A DNA stretch of 38,572 nucleotides from JAABRU01 sp050180235. GTDB taxonomy: Bacteria; Desulfobacterota; Desulfobacteria; Desulfobacterales; Desulfococcaceae. A program made the position numbers and the translations under genes. Under the pieces are notes generated by a model. The model was not told the origin of the DNA. It saw nothing but the letters and a program-made list of their open reading frames with translations, and did not search any database. This document shows positions 34,300 through 38,572 of this stretch, piece after piece; within the stretch, counting starts at the first letter, position 1; each line of letters begins with the position of its first letter. The stretch is taken from positions 1-38,572 of the forward strand of contig JBFXEJ010000056.1 in the NCBI GenBank assembly GCA_050180235.1. The letters run 5' to 3'.

Positions 34300-34424
34300 T
34301 ACCAAATCTCTATTGAAAGTATATTTATGATTCGGTTTCCCACAGAGAACACAGAGAGAAAAAACCACAGAGAACACAGAGAAAATAACTCACTTTATTG
34401 TATAAATTCAACAGCGAATTGGTA
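34300..34424. mobile_element. TACCAATT-family MITE, 125 bp, TAA target duplication
   Basis: Ends TACCAAATCTCTATTGA and TCAACAGCGAATTGGTA, with TTTATTGTAT near the right end. Flanked by TAA (34297-34299 and 34425-34427). The interior carries a direct repeat of CCACAGAGAACACAGAGA. Confidence 0.85.
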
Positions 34425-34531
34425 TAAGGTGATTTCTGAAAATAAATATACCATCTCAGTTCACAGGCACAGGGCAAAATTTGGAAGCTTTTGCTGCTTT
34501 TCCGGTATATTCTTTCCTGGAAATCACCTTA
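34425..34531. mobile_element. MITE-like element, family GGTGATTTC, short form
   Basis: About 107 bp with a perfect 12-bp inverted end TAAGGTGATTTC / GAAATCACCTTA and further similarity (AATATACC near both ends). It abuts the TAA of the preceding MITE and shares its last bases with the next element. Confidence 0.7.
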
Positions 34532-34670
34532 GGTGATTTCCATTAATGATTATACCGTTTTTCGCAGGGCGGGCACGGCTTTTTGTGCCCGCCGTCCTGC
34601 TGAAACGGCGGGCACAAAAAGCCGTGCCCACCCTACAGTGATGGTACATTTTTTCATGGAAATCGCCTAA
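34529..34670. mobile_element. MITE-like element, family GGTGATTTCCAT, copy 2
   Basis: Ends TTAGGTGATTTCCAT / ATGGAAATCGCCTAA (one mismatch). The interior has the same GGGCACGGCTTTTTGTGCCC hairpin as 2231..2372. It ends 164 bp before the EEP-family gene. Confidence 0.85.
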
Positions 34671-34834
34671 GTAAATTTCCATAAATGTGCAGGTATAATT
34701 TTTTTAGAAAATCCAGCAGTTTTCAAAAAAATCAACTTTTTTATAGTCGAAAACTTTCCTTGGGTTACTTACCTGCTTATTATAATCAGGCAAATGCCGC
34801 AGGTCCTCAGAATATTCTCACAGAAAGGATGATC

Positions 34835-35572
34835 ATGCGTTTTCTTTTATACAATATCAGTTATGGAGCTGGTGCAGGGTTCCATCTTCATTTTCCCTTT
34901 CCCTATGCCGGACATCTGAAATCTACCGGGAAAAATCTCAATCAGATCATTGATTTCATCAAATCCGCTGCCCCGGATATTGTGGGACTGGTGGAAGTGG
35001 ACAGCGGTTCTTTCCGTGCAGCGGGAAACAGTCAGGCCGAGGCTATTGCCAGGGAAATCAGTCATTTCCATGTGTTCAAAAGCAAATATGCGGACACTTC
35101 CATGGCCCGCATGGTTCCGGTGCTGAACAAACAGGGAAATGCGTTGCTGGTGAACCGGGAGATCCGCTCGCAGAATTTTCATTATTTCAGCAATGGTGTC
35201 AAGCGTCTGGTCATTGAGGTGGGGCTGCGTAATGTGAACATTTTTCTGGTGCATCTTTCCCTGAAATTCCGGGATCGTCAGTACCAGCTTCATGAACTCT
35301 ATCAAATCATACGGAATTCAGACAGACCCGTGATTGTGGCCGGGGATTTCAACGCGTTTGCCGGTGACAGGGAACTGGGACTGTTTCTGGCAGCCAGCGG
35401 TCTGCAGAGTGCAAACGGCCGGGGAATGCCTTCCTATCCCAGCACATCTCCCAGAAAGCAGTTGGATTTCATTTTTCACAGCCCGGAAATCCGCACCCGG
35501 AATTTTGAGATTCCCCTGGTGAAACTCTCAGATCATGCACCTTTGATCTGGGATTTTTCCATTGAAAAATGA
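34835..35572 (+). CDS. Endonuclease/exonuclease/phosphatase (EEP) family hydrolase
   Basis: A metal-dependent hydrolase of 245 residues. Fold signatures are RFLLYNIS at the start, GLVEVDSG (metal glutamate), VAGDFNAF (catalytic D and N), and LSDHAPLIWDF at the end (S-D-H triad). No signal peptide. I start it at the ATG at 34835 because GAAAGG lies 6 bases upstream; the frame is open further upstream but carries repeat-derived sequence. The substrate (nucleic acid, phosphoinositide or other phosphodiester) cannot be inferred. The aminopeptidase follows after 36 bp, probably in the same transcript. Confidence 0.88.
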   Translation: MRFLLYNISYGAGAGFHLHFPFPYAGHLKSTGKNLNQIIDFIKSAAPDIVGLVEVDSGSFRAAGNSQAEAIAREISHFHVFKSKYADTSMARMVPVLNKQGNALLVNREIRSQNFHYFSNGVKRLVIEVGLRNVNIFLVHLSLKFRDRQYQLHELYQIIRNSDRPVIVAGDFNAFAGDRELGLFLAASGLQSANGRGMPSYPSTSPRKQLDFIFHSPEIRTRNFEIPLVKLSDHAPLIWDFSIEK

Positions 35573-35608
35573 AAGATTTCCGAAAATCTGTCCATAAGGA
35601 GAAAAATA

Positions 35609-36901
35609 ATGCATGAATCACAGTTCAATCAGGAACTTCTGTAGTTTCTGGCCGCCTCCCCCACGCCCTTTCATGCCGTGAAACACATGTCAGACACACT
35701 GGAAAAAGCCGGTTTTGCAAGGCTGTCCGAGGCTGAGGTCTGGCATCTGTCAAAGTGCGGAAAATATTATGTGACCCGCAATGATTCAGCCCTAATTGCT
35801 TTTACCCTGGGAAAATCCCGGCTTCCGGAAAGCGGTTTGCGCATATGCGGCGCACATACGGACAGCCCCTGTCTCAAGATCAGGCCCAGGCCGGAAATGG
35901 TGCGGCATTCCTATCTGCAACTGGGCGTTGAGGTTTACGGAGGCGCGCTGCTCAATCCCTGGTTTGACCGGGATCTGTCTCTGGCAGGCCGGGTCAGTTT
36001 TTTAAACGGAAGGGATGAAATTGAAAGCGCGCTGGTGGATTTCCGCCATCCCATTGCGGTGATTCCCAGTCTGGCCATTCATCTGGACAGAGAAGTCAAC
36101 AAAAACAGAAGCATCAATCCACAGGAAGAACTGCCTCCTGTCCTGCTGCAGTCTCCGGATGACAAGCCTTTGGATTTCCGCGATCTGCTGCTGGCCCGAA
36201 TCAAAAAAGAGCATCCGGAACGTGCACCTGCACAGGTACTGGATTATGACATCTTCCTTTATGACACACAGCCTCCGGCCATTGTGGGGCTGGAAAAGGA
36301 TTTTATCACCTCCGCGCGGCTGGATAACCTGATCAGTTGTCACACCGGCCTGACAGCGATAACAAAAGCCGGGGATGAGGCAGCGTGTCTGCTGGTATGC
36401 AGTGATCATGAGGAAGTTGGGAGTTCTTCTGCCACGGGAGCGCAGGGGTCTTTTCTGAAAGATGTGACGGATCGTCTCTGCCCAAATCCGGAAGACCGTA
36501 TCAGGATGATTCAGAAATCCGTGATGATCTCAGCCGATGATGCGCATGGCCTTCATCCCAATTATGCAGGCAAATATGACAGTCATCACGGGCCGGTGCT
36601 GAACCGGGGGCCGGTGATCAAATTCAACGCGGGGCAGCGCTATGCCACAGACAGCGAAACAGCAGCCCTGTTCCGCCATCTCTGCCTGAAAGCCGGGGTT
36701 CCGGTGCAGGAATTTGTCATGCGTGCGGACATGGTCTGCGGCAGCACCATCGGGCCGATTACCTCCGCGCAGATTGGCGTGAAAACTGTGGATGTGGGCG
36801 TACCCATTTTTGCCATGCACTCCATCCGGGAAACGGCAGGCGCGCGGGATTCCTATTTTCTTTATCTGGTGCTGTGTGAATTTTGCAAAGGCCGTCCATG
36901 A
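35609..36901 (+). pseudogene. M18-family aminopeptidase with in-frame TAG at codon 12
   Basis: Cytosolic zinc aminopeptidase of the aspartyl aminopeptidase (M18) family, about 430 residues with the interruption. The expected ATG at 35609 follows AAGGAG, but after 11 codons (ending QELL) there is TAG at 35642-35644; the frame then continues with FLAASPTPFHAV, the conserved M18 N-terminus. Everything downstream is intact: CGAHTDSPCLK, the metal aspartate in SARLDN, the catalytic pair in SDHEEVGS, and HSIRETAGARD. A GTG at 35678 could restart translation but has no ribosome site. It may be a recent pseudogene, a read-through gene or a sequencing error. Confidence 0.88.
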
Positions 36902-37254
36902 TGCTTTGCCGGGTACAAAAACGCTGTCTGATTTTGCCCAAAGCACATGATTTCCGTGATAGTGGGTCAAACCGGCTTATGACGCGGAAAAAAACTCGCC
37001 CCAGGGAGGGGAATTTCAGAATCAACTGATTTGACCTGCTATCTGCTATTGAACCAGTGAGCGGGCAGATTATTTTATGGGAATTTTCCTGGTTTTTCAA
37101 ATATCTGATTTTTAAAGAACCGATTTTGCACAGTGCAACATTCGCTTACATAAAAATCAGCAGGTTAAATTTCAACTGCGTAACTCCCAAATATAAAAAA
37201 TAAATTTCAAACTCCTTTTCCCAGAGTGGAAGCAATAACGGAATATCTGACCCC
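36902..37254. other. Intergenic region, 353 bp
   Basis: No gene, RNA or repeat family recognised. Short GC-rich pieces (GCCCCAGGGAGGGG) could form a weak hairpin after the aminopeptidase. The promoter of the sensor kinase should lie here but was not identified. Confidence 0.4.
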
Positions 37255-38572
37255 ATGATGCACAGAAAAAACAGCCCCGGACGGCAGTCTTCCTTTCTGA
37301 CCGAAGAGGATCGCAGACGCCGCAAACGGGAAATCATTCTCATTTTCGTTATTATTCTGACGGTTGCGTTTCTGACCTATATGGAAAACCGGCTCATCAC
37401 CTTTGGCGCGGAGTTTCCGGTTTCCAACGCGATACTGATGTTCATCCTCATCAATGTCAACCTGCTGCTGCTGATCCTGCTGATTTTTCTGGTTTTCCGC
37501 AATCTGGTCAAGCTGCTCTACGACCGGAAGCGCAAGGTGATGGGAACCAAACTCCGCACCCGGCTGGCCCTGGCCTTTATTGTGCTGACCCTTTTTCCCA
37601 CCACTGTGCTGTTTTTCTTTTCCATCAATTTTGTCACCACCAGCATCGGGTTCTGGTTCAACGTGCCTGTGGAGCAGGCTTTGGAAAATTCCCTGAAAGT
37701 GGGACGGGAACTTTACGCGGGCATGGAATCCCGGAACCGCTTTTTTATGGGCAGAGCGTCTGTTCAGATTGCAGGCAAAAATCTTCTTGCCCCTGATGAG
37801 CGGGAAAATCTTGCCCGCTATATTCAGGTTATCCAGAGGGAATTCAATCTTCATGCTGCGGAGGTCTATGACAGAACTGCCCGGCGTCTGACCCGTGCCA
37901 GGGGGCCGGAACTGGCAAAAACAGATTTGCCTCCCCTGGCTGCGGATACACTGCTCAAATATGGGGGAAAGGAGAATATCCTGACGGTTTCCGAAGAAAG
38001 TTCACTGGGGGAACTCAACCGCACGGTCGGAACCATTCCCTTTGCACAGGCCTGGTCAAAGGCTGAGGGATTTATCGTGTTTTCCACTCTGATACCTGCT
38101 GATCTGACGGAAAATCTTGCCGCTATTTCAAGGGGATATGAAGAATACCAGCAGATCAAGCTCCTCAAGCGTCCCATTCAGATCACCTATTACATCACGC
38201 TGTCCATTGTGGCCCTGCTCGTGGTTTTCTGCGCCATATGGTTTGGATTCCATCTGGCAAAATCCATCAGCATTCCCATCCGGGAACTGGCAGAGGGAAC
38301 CAGGCGGGTGGCAGAGGGCGATCTGGGATTCAGCATTGCGCATGTCGGCGATGATGAAATCGGCAGTCTGGTGGAATCCTTTAACCGCATGACCCGTGAT
38401 CTCCGGGCCAACCGGGAGCAGTTGGAACTTTCAGCCAAAATGCTGCGGCAGCAGAACGCGGAGATTGAAGCCCGGCGTCAGTATATGGAAATTGTGCTGA
38501 AAAACGTATCCACCGGAGTCATCAGTCTGGATGCACGCGGTTTTGTCACCACAGTCAGCAAATCAGCCGAGC
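37255..38572 (+). CDS. ntrY: NtrY-like sensor histidine kinase, N-terminal part
   Basis: This gene is cut by the right edge. About 439 codons are present. A basic N-terminus (EEDRRRRKRE) is followed by TM helices at about 24-42 and 57-82, a third at about 98-125 (LALAFIVLTLFPTTVLFFF), a periplasmic region, and a fourth TM at about 300-325. HAMP follows (SIPIRELAEGTRRVAEGDL), then a coiled coil and the beginning of a PAS domain (EIVLKNVSTGVISLD). This layout is that of NtrY-type kinases, usually followed by a sigma-54 activator (NtrX). The kinase domains are not in view. The ATG pair at 37255/37258 has only a weak ribosome site. Confidence 0.85.
   Translation, partial: MMHRKNSPGRQSSFLTEEDRRRRKREIILIFVIILTVAFLTYMENRLITFGAEFPVSNAILMFILINVNLLLLILLIFLVFRNLVKLLYDRKRKVMGTKLRTRLALAFIVLTLFPTTVLFFFSINFVTTSIGFWFNVPVEQALENSLKVGRELYAGMESRNRFFMGRASVQIAGKNLLAPDERENLARYIQVIQREFNLHAAEVYDRTARRLTRARGPELAKTDLPPLAADTLLKYGGKENILTVSEESSLGELNRTVGTIPFAQAWSKAEGFIVFSTLIPADLTENLAAISRGYEEYQQIKLLKRPIQITYYITLSIVALLVVFCAIWFGFHLAKSISIPIRELAEGTRRVAEGDLGFSIAHVGDDEIGSLVESFNRMTRDLRANREQLELSAKMLRQQNAEIEARRQYMEIVLKNVSTGVISLDARGFVTTVSKSAE

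Noticed and set aside
34685..34834. Longer start for the EEP-family protein
   Set aside because: No ribosome site at 34685 and the extra residues come from low-complexity DNA; the ATG at 34835 has a good site and begins the conserved fold.
35642..35644. Confident pyrrolysine assignment for the TAG codon
   Set aside because: The position is not catalytic and TAG ends several other genes in this window; read-through remains only a possibility.

Overview
The window looks like a chromosomal segment of an anaerobic, probably sulfate-reducing Desulfobacterota (Desulfobacteraceae/Desulfonema-like) bacterium. The reasons are a class I desulfoferrodoxin, several rubredoxin-type proteins, a tri-haem class III-type cytochrome c, cytochrome bd oxidase, a long-form KamA radical-SAM protein, many large hybrid histidine kinases, and intergenic DNA full of heptamer arrays and small inverted-repeat elements. 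The taxonomy is an inference; no rRNA or tRNA gene was seen.

Layout. 1-2.4 kb: a PocR-SpoIIE phosphatase (minus strand) flanked by two copies of a ~212-bp module, then two inverted-repeat elements. 2.4-12 kb (minus strand): KamA-family radical SAM protein; a translationally coupled operon of periplasmic binding protein, hybrid histidine kinase and SAM methyltransferase; and a second hybrid kinase whose catalytic and receiver half is nearly the same as the first. 12-17.2 kb (plus): a heptamer array, a TPR-containing membrane adenylate cyclase, and a NorD-like VWA protein without its usual MoxR partner. 17.4-23.2 kb: a compact three-gene defence-like operon made of a single-chain PD-(D/E)xK nuclease / N6-adenine methylase / specificity protein, a DUF3696-type AAA ATPase, and an unrecognised third gene. 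The third gene is cut by a 101-bp miniature element; removing the element plus one 3-bp target duplication restores the reading frame exactly. 23.3-24.7 kb (minus): HtrA/DegP protease.

25.2-34 kb: an oxygen and oxidative-stress region containing desulfoferrodoxin, a rubredoxin-like protein, flavodoxin, a small zinc-ribbon protein, cydAB, a tri-haem cytochrome, a flavodoxin-fold reductase fused to an arsenate-reductase-like phosphatase domain, and two identical rubredoxin genes. The rubredoxin copies lie on either side of a secreted FN3-like/HExxH protein. 34-34.7 kb is a cluster of miniature inverted-repeat elements. After it come an EEP-family hydrolase, an M18 aminopeptidase with an in-frame TAG at codon 12, and an NtrY-like sensor kinase that runs off the right edge.

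The strongest unusual signals are: (1) the fused restriction-modification protein with its ATPase and third gene; (2) a MITE family with demonstrable 3-bp target duplications at several sites, one of which breaks that operon; (3) heptamer (CAGTNNN) arrays, one of which inverts its orientation in the middle of an oxygen-defence operon; (4) an exact 187-bp rubredoxin duplication; (5) the amber codon in an otherwise intact aminopeptidase.
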